The notes: a model not told the origin generated them from the letters alone. Counted from the stretch's first letter, positions 7,932-17,000 are shown. The stretch is DNA of 33,775 bases from Chloroflexota bacterium (GCA_019456165.1 VRUJ01000044.1:1-33775), one strand, 5' to 3'. A program made the numbers and translations.

Positions 7932-9341
7932 TTAATTGTCAATTGCCCAGGGAGCGTTTGATGGACGCAGTAAATTTAAACTCCAATAATATTCTATTAT
8001 GGTTAGAAGCTCATTTGGTACGGAGGTAAGATTTTCTGGGTCGGGGCCAAAACGAAAATTCATATCATGAACATCCATTTCGAAATCTGGCCAAGTTGTT
8101 TGCCACTCCCATAGAGAATAGTTTATGCCCATATCTTCGAATAAACCCATTATGTCATCCATATAGATATCCCCTCCAAGAACCCAGCGATTAACCCCAA
8201 ACTCATCTAATCCAACGGGTACGCCATACGAATCAGAAAACTCTACCAAGGGCGAAAGCACATCCATGAGCCACTCACGATCAAAATCGTCCGACTCACC
8301 GTCATAGTCTAAATCAAAACTTCCTGGATAGGAATTGCGCCCACCGGGTTCTTGATGGGTGTAATCTTCAAATGGTTCATAATGATGAGCGATGTATACA
8401 ACTCCAACTTCGTCAACAACTTGCAAATAAGGCAGCCATTCCACAGCACTGAAACCCTCTGCATTCACTAGAATTGGTGTTTCGGTATCAACTTCGCGAA
8501 TAGCTGAAACGATGCGCGGGAATAGTTGGTTCCAATCATACAATGTGCCAGCATAAGCCGGATAAAATTCTTCCGGGTCATAATATTCAAAGAAAACGGC
8601 TGCCGCATTAGGTTCGACCATTAGTTTATAGCCTACAACAATGGGATTATCGGCGAAATACTCGGCAGTATAACGCCACATCTCCACCCAGGCATCCTGG
8701 GTTACCTGGTCTTCCCACATAGTATCATTGAAATAACCATCAAAATATGGGTCCCCTCCGCAGCACAAAGTGTACTCGCTGCGTCCCGGTCCTGTGCGGA
8801 AACCGATCGTAGCAAACATATCCGCATTAGCAATCATATCCAACAAAGTATCCAGATGCTCAACTGCTTGTTGGTCAACTTCAAACGGTGGTTTTTCAGT
8901 AAAAATCCCAGCCCCTGAAATGGTGACATAATTAGCCCCTAATCTCGCCAGATTATTGAAATCTTCTTGAGTGTATGGTGGGCCTATATGACCAGCGCCT
9001 TTAAATTCTAATCCATCAAGATCTGGAATTACCAGCGATTGCCAGATATTTGCGCCGCGCAGTAAAGTTTTCCCACTGCTCCACAAATCCCACTTTGTAT
9101 TTACATCACCTACTACTACAGGTGGGCGATCTTCTGGTTCAACTTGCTCTGGTAAATCGTCTTCATCTTCCTCTTCCTGCTCATTATCTGGCAGTTTCAC
9201 CGTTTCACCGTCATTCTCATCAGCAATATCGGATTCAATCGAATCATCAGAGCCAGGCAGGTTACATGCTAAAGCGAGAAACAGTAATAATAAGATTCCA
9301 CGAAATGACAAATTCAAAGGTCGTGGGCGCAGAGTTTTCAT
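7932..9341 (-). CDS. GH5-like (cellulase-superfamily) lipoprotein
   Basis: This 469-residue protein has a lipoprotein signal peptide with lipobox LALAC (Cys near residue 26), followed by a very acidic linker (about 30-75) and a (beta/alpha)8 glycoside hydrolase domain. Family marks: LLRGANIWQS near the domain start, the acid/base strand VGYKLMVEPN (the canonical motif is Asn-Glu-Pro; here Val-Glu-Pro) and the nucleophile strand VGLDEFGVNRW. Both putative catalytic Glu residues are present. It should sit on the outer face of the membrane and act on extracellular beta-glycans; the substrate is unknown. Two adjacent cysteines (TLCCGGDPYFDG) are unusual. ATG 9341 follows a strong AAGGAGGT about 8 bases upstream. 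Confidence 0.8.
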   Translation of the reverse strand: MKTLRPRPLNLSFRGILLLLFLALACNLPGSDDSIESDIADENDGETVKLPDNEQEEEDEDDLPEQVEPEDRPPVVVGDVNTKWDLWSSGKTLLRGANIWQSLVIPDLDGLEFKGAGHIGPPYTQEDFNNLARLGANYVTISGAGIFTEKPPFEVDQQAVEHLDTLLDMIANADMFATIGFRTGPGRSEYTLCCGGDPYFDGYFNDTMWEDQVTQDAWVEMWRYTAEYFADNPIVVGYKLMVEPNAAAVFFEYYDPEEFYPAYAGTLYDWNQLFPRIVSAIREVDTETPILVNAEGFSAVEWLPYLQVVDEVGVVYIAHHYEPFEDYTHQEPGGRNSYPGSFDLDYDGESDDFDREWLMDVLSPLVEFSDSYGVPVGLDEFGVNRWVLGGDIYMDDIMGLFEDMGINYSLWEWQTTWPDFEMDVHDMNFRFGPDPENLTSVPNELLTIIEYYWSLNLLRPSNAPWAIDN

Positions 9342-9407
9342 AGAAGACCTCCTTCGATGGTAAAACCGCTAGAATGATTAGAGAATAATTATTATGTTTG
9401 GGAAAGA

Positions 9408-10418
9408 TTAGGCTAAAAATTGCTCACTAAAATGACAAGCTACAAAATGATCAGGCCTCAGTTCACGTAATTCGGGAACATCTGTGGAGCACAATTCTTG
9501 CGCGATTGGGCAGCGGGGGTGGAAACGACAGCCAGATGGCGGATTTTGAGGACTGGGTACATCTCCCTTAAGAATGACGCGTTCCCTTTTCACCTTGGGA
9601 TTTGGAATAGGTATCGCAGACAATAACGCTTGTGTATAGGGATGTAATGGGCCATTGAATAACCCATGCCTTGGGGCCATTTCTACCAATTTTCCAAGAT
9701 ACATGACCGCGACACGATCAGCAATATGTTCAACGACAGCCAAGTTATGGGCCACAAACAGATAAGTAAGACTCAGATATTTTTGTAGGTCTTGAAGGAT
9801 ATTTAATACCTCAGCTTGGATCGATACATCCAAAGCAGAGACAGGTTCATCTAAAATAACAAACTGGGGATTGAGAACCAATGCGCGGGCTATTCCAATG
9901 CGTTGGCGCTGTCCACCTGAAAACTCATGGGGATAACGAGATGCATGGTAATCCTCCAAGCCTACATCCGTCATTGCAACAAGAACTCTTTTTTGCCTCT
10001 CTCCTGGTGATCCAATATTATGAACTTTTAACCCCTCTGCTATAGATTCGCCAACAGGCAGACGTGGATCAAGGGATGAAAAAGGATCTTGGAAAACTAT
10101 TTGGGCATCTCGGCGCAATCTTTTGAGATCATTTCCTTCCAACGAAAATATATCTTGATTATTTATTAGAACCGATCCACTTGTTGGCTCGATTAAACGC
10201 AGCATTGTATGCCCGACAGTGGTTTTGCCACAACCAGATTCGCCAACTAACCCCAAAGTCTCACCCTCTTTAATTGTAAAACTTACATCATCAACTGCCT
10301 GAATATCACCAACTTTCCTCCGAAACAAGCCAGTCTTAACTGGGAAATATTTCACCAGGTTTTTTACTTCGATTAAATCTGCCTGATCCGTCTTATTGTT
10401 CCCAGGATTATCGGTCAT
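9408..10418 (-). CDS. Peptide/nickel-type ABC transporter ATPase (DppF/OppF class)
   Basis: This 336-residue ATPase is the second nucleotide-binding subunit of a Dpp/Opp importer. Walker A is GESGCGKTT, the Q-loop lies in [13 protein letters not shown], the ABC signature is [15 protein letters not shown], Walker B is [12 protein letters not shown], and the switch His is in FVAHNLAVV. The C-terminal oligopeptide-transporter extension ([13 protein letters not shown], then [15 protein letters not shown]) carries the cysteines that commonly bind an Fe-S cluster in this subfamily. It heterodimerises with the DppD-like subunit encoded 26 bases upstream. It is the last gene of the five-gene - strand operon. 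Confidence 0.95.
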   Translation of the reverse strand: MTDNPGNNKTDQADLIEVKNLVKYFPVKTGLFRRKVGDIQAVDDVSFTIKEGETLGLVGESGCGKTTVGHTMLRLIEPTSGSVLINNQDIFSLEGNDLKRLRRDAQIVFQDPFSSLDPRLPVGESIAEGLKVHNIGSPGERQKRVLVAMTDVGLEDYHASRYPHEFSGGQRQRIGIARALVLNPQFVILDEPVSALDVSIQAEVLNILQDLQKYLSLTYLFVAHNLAVVEHIADRVAVMYLGKLVEMAPRHGLFNGPLHPYTQALLSAIPIPNPKVKRERVILKGDVPSPQNPPSGCRFHPRCPIAQELCSTDVPELRELRPDHFVACHFSEQFLA

Positions 10419-10444
10419 TTATTTTAATTACCATCACTTACAAA

Positions 10445-11467
10445 TTATATATTGAGAGGTGGCTGGTTTCCATCAAATCCTTGATATAACCAACAACGCA
10501 AACTCTGCTTTGCATTTAGCCGAATCAAATCCGGTTCTAGTTCTGTACAAATTTCAAGATCATAATCTTGCCTTGCCGTGCAGCGCGGAGCAAACCGGCA
10601 ACCAGGCGGTAATTGAATTAGGTTGGGCACGCTTCCTGGGATGGTATTTAAACGGTCTTTAACAGTCCCCAAAATAGGTATTGCATCGATTAAACCCTGT
10701 GAATATGGGTGTAAAGGTTTCTCAAACAGTGTTTCAACATCCGCTTGTTCTACAATACGTCCTGCGTACATGACGGCAACACGATCGGCCATCTCTGCAA
10801 CTACGCCCAAATCGTGAGTAATCAAAATTACTGAAGTTCCCATACGTGAACGCAAGTCTCTTATAAGGTCCAATATTTGCGCTTGGATGGTGACATCAAG
10901 TGCGGTTGTTGGCTCATCGGCGATCAGAAGCTTTGGGTTGAGAGCCAAAGCCATCGCAATCATTACACGCTGAGCTTGACCACCAGACATCTCGTGGGGA
11001 TAAGCATTGGCTTTTTGTTCTGGGTCGGGGATTCCAACTAAACGCAATAAATCAACTGCTTTATTCCAAGCATCTTTCTTATTTACTTTTTCATGAATTC
11101 TGAAAACTTCTACGATTTGATTTCCCACTGAAAACACTGGATTTAAACTGCTATGTGGTTCTTGAAAAATCATGGAGATTTGATTGCCGCGCACGTCAAT
11201 CATTTGTGATTCTTTAACTTGCATCAGGTCTTTTCCATCGAAGATAACCTCCCCGTTTACTGTTTCTCCCGGTGCATCAATAAGCCGCAAAATAGAAAGC
11301 GAAGTAACACTTTTTCCACAGCCCGATTCACCCACAATTCCTAAAACTTCACCACTCGTAACTGAAAACGAAACTCCATCTACAGCTTTTACAATGCCTT
11401 CTTCTGTAAAGAAATATGTCTTTAAATCTTTTACTTCAAGTAGTGGAGCGTTTAGTACCTTATCCAA
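10445..11467 (-). CDS. Peptide/nickel-type ABC transporter ATPase (DppD/OppD class)
   Basis: This 340-residue ATPase is the first nucleotide-binding subunit of the operon. Walker A is GESGCGKSV, the Q-loop is in [13 protein letters not shown], the signature is [15 protein letters not shown], Walker B is [12 protein letters not shown] and the switch His is in LITHDLGVV. The DppD-type C-terminal extension is present ([32 protein letters not shown]) with conserved Cys residues. It lies 21 bases after the DppC-like permease gene and 26 bases before the second ATPase gene, typical operon spacing. Together they power import by the two permeases; the permuted binding protein should supply substrate. 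Confidence 0.95.
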   Translation of the reverse strand: MDKVLNAPLLEVKDLKTYFFTEEGIVKAVDGVSFSVTSGEVLGIVGESGCGKSVTSLSILRLIDAPGETVNGEVIFDGKDLMQVKESQMIDVRGNQISMIFQEPHSSLNPVFSVGNQIVEVFRIHEKVNKKDAWNKAVDLLRLVGIPDPEQKANAYPHEMSGGQAQRVMIAMALALNPKLLIADEPTTALDVTIQAQILDLIRDLRSRMGTSVILITHDLGVVAEMADRVAVMYAGRIVEQADVETLFEKPLHPYSQGLIDAIPILGTVKDRLNTIPGSVPNLIQLPPGCRFAPRCTARQDYDLEICTELEPDLIRLNAKQSLRCWLYQGFDGNQPPLNI

Positions 11468-11488
11468 AACTTATATCTCCAATCGTCA

Positions 11489-12442
11489 TTATTTTGATGC
11501 TTTGTTTGCCAATCGTGGGTCTAAGGCATCTCTGAGGCCATCACCCAGCAAGTTGAAGGCCAACACAGTTATCATTATTGATATCCCTGGATAAAACACA
11601 AGGTGAGGAGCACTGAAAACCTGATTGCGGTCGGTTCCCAACATGGTGCCCCACTCTGATAAAGGAGGTTGTGCTCCCAGACCAAGAAAGGACAACGCGG
11701 CTGCTTCTAAAATTGCGCTCGCAATTCCCAGAGTGCCTGTCACTATCAGAGGAGCTATTGCATTAGGTAAAATTCTGATAAACAATAGCCTAAAGGAGCC
11801 AGCTCCCAAAGCGCGTGAAGCAGAAACGAATTCTTTTTCTTTGACTGACAACACGCTAGCACGCACTACCCGAGCAAATTGAGGTGTGTATACGATAGCT
11901 ATGGCGTACAAAGCATTTTGCAAACCCCGTCCCAAAACTGTGATTATCGCTATTGCAAGCAAAAAACTTGGAAAGGCTAAGATTACATCCATCAGCCGCA
12001 TGATGATATTATCCACCCAACCACCCGCGTATCCAGAAACCGCACCGATAAGCGTGCCAGCAACTATGGCTAAACCCACGGTTGTAAAGCCGATGAACAA
12101 AGACACCCGTGTTCCATGAATTACTCGGCTGAATTCGTCCCGGAAATTGCCATCTATCCCCATAATATGTTGAGCTTGGTCTTTCGGACAACCTAATAAG
12201 TGAATGCAAGGATCTTGGCGTTGGGTAATATCTTCTATATCAATCAAAACTTGGTTTGGGTCATATGGGGCAATTTGGGAAGCAAAAATTGCAACAAAGA
12301 TTAATGTGCCCAAAATTATCATTCCAATCAATGCAGATCGCTGGCGAAAGAAACGTCGTCCAGCCAGGCGAAGTAAACTATCGGATTTATAATTATTAGA
12401 TATTTCTGGCTGGATTTCCAGACCTTCCATTGACGCTGCCAT
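11489..12442 (-). CDS. Peptide-type ABC transporter permease (DppC/OppC class)
   Basis: This 317-residue inner-membrane permease has an N-terminal cytoplasmic stretch, a first transmembrane helix (about 35-57), an external loop and then about five helices. The EAA coupling loop reads ASRALGAGSFRLLFIRILPNAIAP (within about 205-230), the site that docks to an ATPase. The external loop after helix 1 contains a Cys pair (PCIHLLGC) that could form a disulfide. The gene begins 8 bases after the DppB-like stop and pairs with that permease to form the channel. Length and topology are normal for DppC. Confidence 0.94.
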   Translation of the reverse strand: MAASMEGLEIQPEISNNYKSDSLLRLAGRRFFRQRSALIGMIILGTLIFVAIFASQIAPYDPNQVLIDIEDITQRQDPCIHLLGCPKDQAQHIMGIDGNFRDEFSRVIHGTRVSLFIGFTTVGLAIVAGTLIGAVSGYAGGWVDNIIMRLMDVILAFPSFLLAIAIITVLGRGLQNALYAIAIVYTPQFARVVRASVLSVKEKEFVSASRALGAGSFRLLFIRILPNAIAPLIVTGTLGIASAILEAAALSFLGLGAQPPLSEWGTMLGTDRNQVFSAPHLVFYPGISIMITVLAFNLLGDGLRDALDPRLANKASK

Positions 12443-12450
12443 GGTTGTTA

Positions 12451-13530
12451 TTACTCCAGTTTAATGCGCGGATCTATGAATGCATACGAGATATCAACTA
12501 TTAAATTAACCAGAACATATCCTACAGCGACTACCAGGGTAAACCCTTGAATAATTGGGTAATCCCGCCCTGTGATTGCATCAAATATACTCCGTCCAAC
12601 TCCAGATAGACTAAAAATGGTTTCGGTTAGAACTGCTCCAGCAAATAAAGTCCCGGTTTGCAGCCCTATTATGGTGACAATCGGGAGAAATGCATTCGCT
12701 AGTGCATGCTTTAGCACCACAACCCTTTCAACTAGTCCTTTCGCGCGTGCGGTGCGAATATAATCTAGCCCCAAGACTTCTAACATGCTTGAGCGCGTAA
12801 TTCTTGCGATAATCGCCATGGGAATTGTACTCAATGCAATTGCAGGCAGTAAAAGGTGTTTAATTGCATCGAACAAAACTTCGAGATCCCAGGTAATAAT
12901 TGAATTTAAAATATATAGATTCGAAATAAAAAAGAGCACAGAATAACCAAAAGTATCTTCCGTAATCGACCAGCCCCAGGTCTCAAAAAATGGTGTCGAG
13001 AAAATTCCAGCAGTTAATCTATGTGAAGGCGGCAGCCAAAATGGGGTATCCTTTAATAAAAGGGCAAAGACATACGCCAGCATAAGGCCTAACCAATAAA
13101 CTGGCATAGAAACCCCAATATTTGCACCCACCATCGTGGTAATATCAACAGCAGAATTTCGGCGTACGGCAGATAAAACACCCGCAGGTATGCCAATAAT
13201 AATAGAGAATATTAATGCTACTAAACCAAGTTCGAATGTAACAGGAATTTTTTCAGTTAATATAGTAAATACAGGACGGCTATCGCTGATTGAGTCACCA
13301 AAATCACCTCGCACTACATTTTTTAGGTAGATCATTAATTGAGTCAGGATAGGTTGATCTAATCCCATACGTTTGTTGAATGCATCGCAAGCCTCCACAG
13401 TTGCCCTCTCACCCAAGGCTACGAAACAAGGCTCCCCAGGAATTGACCTTGCAATAATAAAAGTAACAACCATAATCCCAAATAATACCGGAATTGCAAG
13501 GAAAATACGACGGATAATGTATTGGATCAT
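12451..13530 (-). CDS. Peptide-type ABC transporter permease (DppB/OppB class)
   Basis: This 359-residue permease starts with the family-typical YIIRRIFLAIPVLFGIMVVTF helix. The coupling loop is RTARAKGLVERVVVLKHALANAF, and the C-terminal half has the usual LTETIFSLSGVGRSIFDAI segment. It is somewhat long for DppB; the extra length lies in external loops around residues 165-215. The first external loop has two Cys (PGEPC and VEAC) that could be disulfide-bonded. It is separated from the upstream binding-protein gene by a hairpin with a U-run, so its expression is probably lower than that of the binding protein. Confidence 0.94.
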   Translation of the reverse strand: MIQYIIRRIFLAIPVLFGIMVVTFIIARSIPGEPCFVALGERATVEACDAFNKRMGLDQPILTQLMIYLKNVVRGDFGDSISDSRPVFTILTEKIPVTFELGLVALIFSIIIGIPAGVLSAVRRNSAVDITTMVGANIGVSMPVYWLGLMLAYVFALLLKDTPFWLPPSHRLTAGIFSTPFFETWGWSITEDTFGYSVLFFISNLYILNSIITWDLEVLFDAIKHLLLPAIALSTIPMAIIARITRSSMLEVLGLDYIRTARAKGLVERVVVLKHALANAFLPIVTIIGLQTGTLFAGAVLTETIFSLSGVGRSIFDAITGRDYPIIQGFTLVVAVGYVLVNLIVDISYAFIDPRIKLE

Positions 13531-13550
13531 ATAGAGTTATCTTTTATTCC

Positions 13551-13605
13551 AAAAAATTACGCGGGATGGGAAATCGCTGAATGAACCAGCTTAACCCATC
13601 CCGCG
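13551..13605 (-). terminator. Hairpin and U-run between the binding-protein and permease genes
   Basis: Positions 13560-13570 and 13595-13605 form a perfect 11-bp GC-rich stem (CGCGGGATGGG and its complement) with a 24-base loop. On the - strand it is followed by TAA and then T6 (13556-13551). It sits after the binding-protein stop and before the first permease. A partial terminator or 3' mRNA stabiliser here would give binding protein in excess over membrane subunits (known pattern; inferred here). Confidence 0.7.
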
Positions 13606-13654
13606 CATTGATTATTATGCTCAATTTACGAGCATCGCGGGAGAAACTTCTCGC

Positions 13655-15349
13655 CTAATCTTCCGCGTTGATAAATGAATCCCATAGGTATCCAAAGTAG
13701 AAGAAATCACCGGTGGAACCTACGTGACTTGGGTTTGCCATATCTAAACCGACAGCCCATGAAGCAACCACGTCATTTGCATCGAAACTTGAACCATCGT
13801 GGAACAGGACGCCTGAACGTAATGCACACGTCCACACAGATCCGTCGTCATTGCTTGTGCATGAAGTAGCTAATTCTCCGTGGACCTCTCCAGAATCTTG
13901 TCCGTACTCCAAGAGAGTTTCAACCACTTGCTGGCAAGGACGCAGCGATTCGCCGTCAGTCATGTCGGCGCACCACAAGCCAATGGGCTCTGCATTCTGG
14001 ACATACACCAAAGTGTCATCGCCAGGATCTAGATACATGAATTGGGTAGCCCCAAATGGCGGTGTGTAAGCGCCACCTAAACTAGCCAAAGCTGCATCGG
14101 CAGCAGTTCCGTGTGCGATAGGAACCATGGGGAGTAGTTCGCGAATGGCATTATTTGCTGCTTCATATATTGATTGAGCAGCGGCCTCATCACCGATTTG
14201 GGCACCCGCTTCCAATTGTTCGTAAACATCTGGGTACGAATCGCCAAACTGAGTTCCAATCCGTCCAAAATGGAAGTCTAAGAAATTGGTCACGTGTGGG
14301 TAGTCTGCGCCCCAACCCAAAAGATGGAGACCATCCAAGCGGCCGTTACCAGATTCTGTAATAAACTCACCGGACTCCATTTCAACCACTTCAGCATCGA
14401 TGCCCAGGTTTTCTAAAAGTTGGGTCTGGATTTCTACAGCAACTATTGGAGCTTGAGGTAGGTAAACGCGCACTACGTCGCGGAAGTAAATGGAAGTGGT
14501 GAAACGCACCCCATTTTCATCTCTGGGGAATCCCGCATCATCAAGCAAAGCATTGGCGGCTTCCAGATCAAATTCGTACCACTCATCACCTGCACAACCA
14601 TTGGGGATGGAGCATGGGGTGAAGTGCGAGGCAACTTCGGATCCCGGAGGATAGAAATTGTCAACAATGCGTTGGCGGTCAATACCCATTCCAACCGCTC
14701 GGCGAACGTCAACATTATCCCAGGGGGCGAAGGTATTTGTAAAGCCAATATAGAAAATATTGGGGTTAGGCACAGGGATCAATTGCAGGTTGGGATCATC
14801 CTCGATAGCTTGGAAATCATCCTTGCTGACCAGTGTAACCATATCTGCAGTACCAGCTTGTAATTCGAGCAACCTAGCAGCGCTTTCTGCATTCCAGCGC
14901 AATACCACTGTTTCAGCCGCGGGAGCATCACCCCAGTAATCGTCGAAACGAGTGTAGGTTACTGATTCGCCACGTACCCAATCTGATACCATATAAGGGC
15001 CCGTTCCAACCGGTTGCTCCAGGATATCTCCTGTGCCTCCAGTCGCCGCGATAAATTCTGCGGGGAGGATTCCAAAGGGTGTAAAGGCAGCTTTCCCAGG
15101 GAAGGCAGGATCCGGTGAACAAAGGGTGAAAACTACTGTCAATTCATCGACGGCCTCGATAGATAAAATTTTACCACCGTAATCGCAGCTTTCTGCGGAA
15201 ACAGAAGTTCCAACAAATTCTTCTCCATCGCCTTCATCCGGAGCCGTAGTGGCAGCAGCTTCTGTCTCGTCACCGTTACCGCAAGCCACGAGCATAAGGC
15301 TGAGTAGTAAACCAAATGTTAGTAATTTTAGTAAAGTGCTTTTTCTCAT
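13655..15349 (-). CDS. Circularly permuted family-5 peptide-binding lipoprotein (DppA/OppA-like)
   Basis: This 564-residue solute-binding lipoprotein has a signal peptide with lipobox LVAC (Cys23) and an acidic linker to about residue 48. Residues 52-440 match the middle and C-terminal parts of SBP family 5: SIEAVDELTVVFTL, PVGTGPYMVSDW, DNVDVRRAVGMGIDRQRIV, LGWGADYPHVTNFLDFHF, LLPMVPIAHG. Residues 445-564 then supply what is normally the N-terminus: TLVYVQNAEPIGLW, VVETLLEYG, VWTCALRSGVLFHDGSSFDANDVVASW. The C-terminus (FFYFGYLWDSFI) ends where the N-terminal part begins, so it is one circular permutation and not a truncation. Eight exported Cys (55, 77, 246, 252, 460, 472, 497, 508) suggest four disulfides. 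AGGAG lies 8-9 bases before ATG. Substrate is likely peptides but unproven. Confidence 0.9.
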   Translation of the reverse strand: MRKSTLLKLLTFGLLLSLMLVACGNGDETEAAATTAPDEGDGEEFVGTSVSAESCDYGGKILSIEAVDELTVVFTLCSPDPAFPGKAAFTPFGILPAEFIAATGGTGDILEQPVGTGPYMVSDWVRGESVTYTRFDDYWGDAPAAETVVLRWNAESAARLLELQAGTADMVTLVSKDDFQAIEDDPNLQLIPVPNPNIFYIGFTNTFAPWDNVDVRRAVGMGIDRQRIVDNFYPPGSEVASHFTPCSIPNGCAGDEWYEFDLEAANALLDDAGFPRDENGVRFTTSIYFRDVVRVYLPQAPIVAVEIQTQLLENLGIDAEVVEMESGEFITESGNGRLDGLHLLGWGADYPHVTNFLDFHFGRIGTQFGDSYPDVYEQLEAGAQIGDEAAAQSIYEAANNAIRELLPMVPIAHGTAADAALASLGGAYTPPFGATQFMYLDPGDDTLVYVQNAEPIGLWCADMTDGESLRPCQQVVETLLEYGQDSGEVHGELATSCTSNDDGSVWTCALRSGVLFHDGSSFDANDVVASWAVGLDMANPSHVGSTGDFFYFGYLWDSFINAED

Positions 15350-15414
15350 CTCTATTACTCCTTAATTAATAATTGTCGTATCAAAAAGTTGTTGTTTAAA
15401 GTCTGGGAATATAT

Positions 15415-15424
15415 ACCTCCTTTT
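15415..15424 (-). promoter_or_regulatory. Orphan consensus Shine-Dalgarno in the binding-protein leader
   Basis: The - strand reads AAAAGGAGGT here, a near-complete match to the 16S anti-Shine-Dalgarno. No ATG, GTG or TTG lies at normal spacing downstream. The real start is about 70 bases on, with its own AGGAG. It could be a ribosome standby site or chance. Confidence 0.35.
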
Positions 15425-15446
15425 GAGTAGTTTTGAATAGCCTAGA

Positions 15447-15475
15447 ATTATACGTCTATATAGCTAGTTAGTCAA
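15447..15475 (-). promoter_or_regulatory. Strong sigma70-type promoter of the peptide transporter operon
   Basis: On the - strand, TTGACT (15475-15470) and a perfect TATAAT (15452-15447) are separated by exactly 17 bases. Transcription would start near 15440, giving a leader of about 90 nt before the binding-protein ATG at 15349. Confidence 0.75.
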
Positions 15476-15628
15476 TAATTATGGTAAATACCCTAGCTAT
15501 GCCCTAAAATTCACTCGGTTTACTTCTAAATACGTTTAATCTAAGAAAAGGTTCAAAATTGATCCGGAAAATTGCCCTTTCCACGAATAATTATCTCCAA
15601 TGCTCTGATTTCGGCAGGTAGAAAAGAA

Positions 15629-15994
15629 CTATTCATCCAACCTCGCGGTAGCATCATCAATCCCGCTTACTTGGGGCGATCGTCTATCAATGAACAGCAA
15701 TGGTGTGCCGGCTAGTGTTACTGTGTCTCCTGAATTCAGTTGACAGCGGTCAATTTTATCATTGTTTACAAATGTTCCATATTTGGCATTGAGGTCGTAG
15801 AGAACGAAAGCGCCTTTTTCATATCGTATCTGAGCGTGTTTCCTTGAGACATCTGCTTCATAGATTATCAAGTCGTTCGCTGGATGCCTTCCAAGGTCGG
15901 TAACTTCCTTCTTGATCGGGAAAAGTTGTTTCCCGATAACCAAAAAGACCTTCTCGGTAAAGTTGTTTTCCGGTAATTGTGGTTGCTCAGTCAT
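15629..15994 (-). CDS. FHA-domain protein
   Basis: This 121-residue protein is essentially a single forkhead-associated domain. The phosphothreonine-binding motifs are all visible: LGRHPANDLII (Gly-Arg and Asn-Asp), VSRKHAQIRY (Ser-Arg and His), LYDLNAKYGTFVNN (Gly-Thr and Asn), then a strand-rich tail. It is cytoplasmic, with no other domain and no membrane segment, so it probably acts as a phospho-Thr reader or adaptor for a Ser/Thr kinase pathway. No kinase or phosphatase gene is in the window. It lies 154 bases after the dehydrogenase gene on the same strand, and a functional link is not evident. The start has no strong Shine-Dalgarno. Confidence 0.9.
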   Translation of the reverse strand: MTEQPQLPENNFTEKVFLVIGKQLFPIKKEVTDLGRHPANDLIIYEADVSRKHAQIRYEKGAFVLYDLNAKYGTFVNNDKIDRCQLNSGDTVTLAGTPLLFIDRRSPQVSGIDDATARLDE

Positions 15995-16148
15995 TTTTAA
16001 TCTAGGATAAAAATGTTATTCCAGAACTAAAAATTAATTTTAGGAAACAGGATTGAAACGCTATGCTGATTATCGCATAAACCATCATTGAAAGCAAGTA
16101 GTATTACCTAAATAAATTCAGCTCACCGGTTTACTTTTTTTAGGACTA

Positions 16149-17000
16149 CTATTCGTAATCGTAGAACCCAGCCCCAGATTTTTTACCCATTTTCCCAGCC
16201 ATAACCATTCGTCTCAATAGTGGCGGAGCAGCATAGCGAGAGTCTTTAAACTCATCGTACATGGCGTCTGCGACAAACAAAGTAGTATCCAGGCCAACAA
16301 AATCCGCGAGAGTCAATGGACCCATGGGATGGTTCAATCCAAGTTTAATACCTGTATCTATATCTTCTTTCGTGGCCATGCCACTTTCATACGCCCGAAT
16401 TGTATCCAGCAGGAAAGGAATAAGCAGCAGGTTTACTATAAACCCAGGCGTATCTTTAGCTACCACAGTGGTCTTGTTTACTGAATCGCCAAACTCCCGC
16501 GAAATCTTCAGTGTCTCATCGCTGGTGAGCAATGCGCGCACTATTTCCAACAAAGGCATTACAGGAACCGGATTGAAAAAATGCAGGCCAATAACTTGCT
16601 CTGGTCTTTGCGTGGCCGATGCAATCTCGGTTATCGAAAGCGAAGAAGTATTACTCGACAAAATTGTATGGGCAGGACAAATTTTATCCAAAGCAGCGAA
16701 GATTTCTTTTTTCAATTCCATATTTTCGACTGCCGCTTCAATTACCAGATCGCTATCTTTCAAAGCTTCTAGTTGGATTGTTCCCGTAATCCGCTCCCAG
16801 GCCAATTTACTATCTGCTTCATCTAACTTGCCGCGCTTGACTGCTTTCTTTAGCGAAGCTTCAATTCGAGCAAGACCTGCTTGCAACAATTCATCGTTGA
16901 TCTCGCGAACTTTTACTGTGTAACCAGATTTTGCACAGGTCTCAACGATACCAGCGCCCATGAGTCCACAACCTACAACACCAATTGTTTTGATTTCCAT
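16149..17000 (-). CDS. 3-hydroxyacyl-CoA (3-hydroxybutyryl-CoA) dehydrogenase
   Basis: This 283-residue protein is full length for the single-function short-chain enzyme. The N-terminal Rossmann domain has VVGCGLMGAG (8-17). The catalytic His140 lies in GLHFFNPVPVMPLLEIV with the conserved Asn143, and the C-terminal dimerisation domain has LNHPMGPLTLADFVGLD. It reversibly oxidises (S)-3-hydroxybutyryl-CoA to acetoacetyl-CoA with NAD(P), acting in butyrate metabolism or beta-oxidation. ATG 17000 is preceded by AAGGAA. The FHA gene follows on the same strand. Confidence 0.93.
   Translation of the reverse strand: MEIKTIGVVGCGLMGAGIVETCAKSGYTVKVREINDELLQAGLARIEASLKKAVKRGKLDEADSKLAWERITGTIQLEALKDSDLVIEAAVENMELKKEIFAALDKICPAHTILSSNTSSLSITEIASATQRPEQVIGLHFFNPVPVMPLLEIVRALLTSDETLKISREFGDSVNKTTVVAKDTPGFIVNLLLIPFLLDTIRAYESGMATKEDIDTGIKLGLNHPMGPLTLADFVGLDTTLFVADAMYDEFKDSRYAAPPLLRRMVMAGKMGKKSGAGFYDYE

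Noticed and set aside
13655..15349. N-terminally truncated or decayed binding-protein gene
   Set aside because: The apparently missing segment is present at the C-terminus, and the gene keeps a signal peptide, promoter and ribosome binding site.
16261..16923. 220-codon + strand frame inside the dehydrogenase gene
   Set aside because: Antisense to a full-length enzyme with intact catalytic motifs; Ser-rich shadow product.
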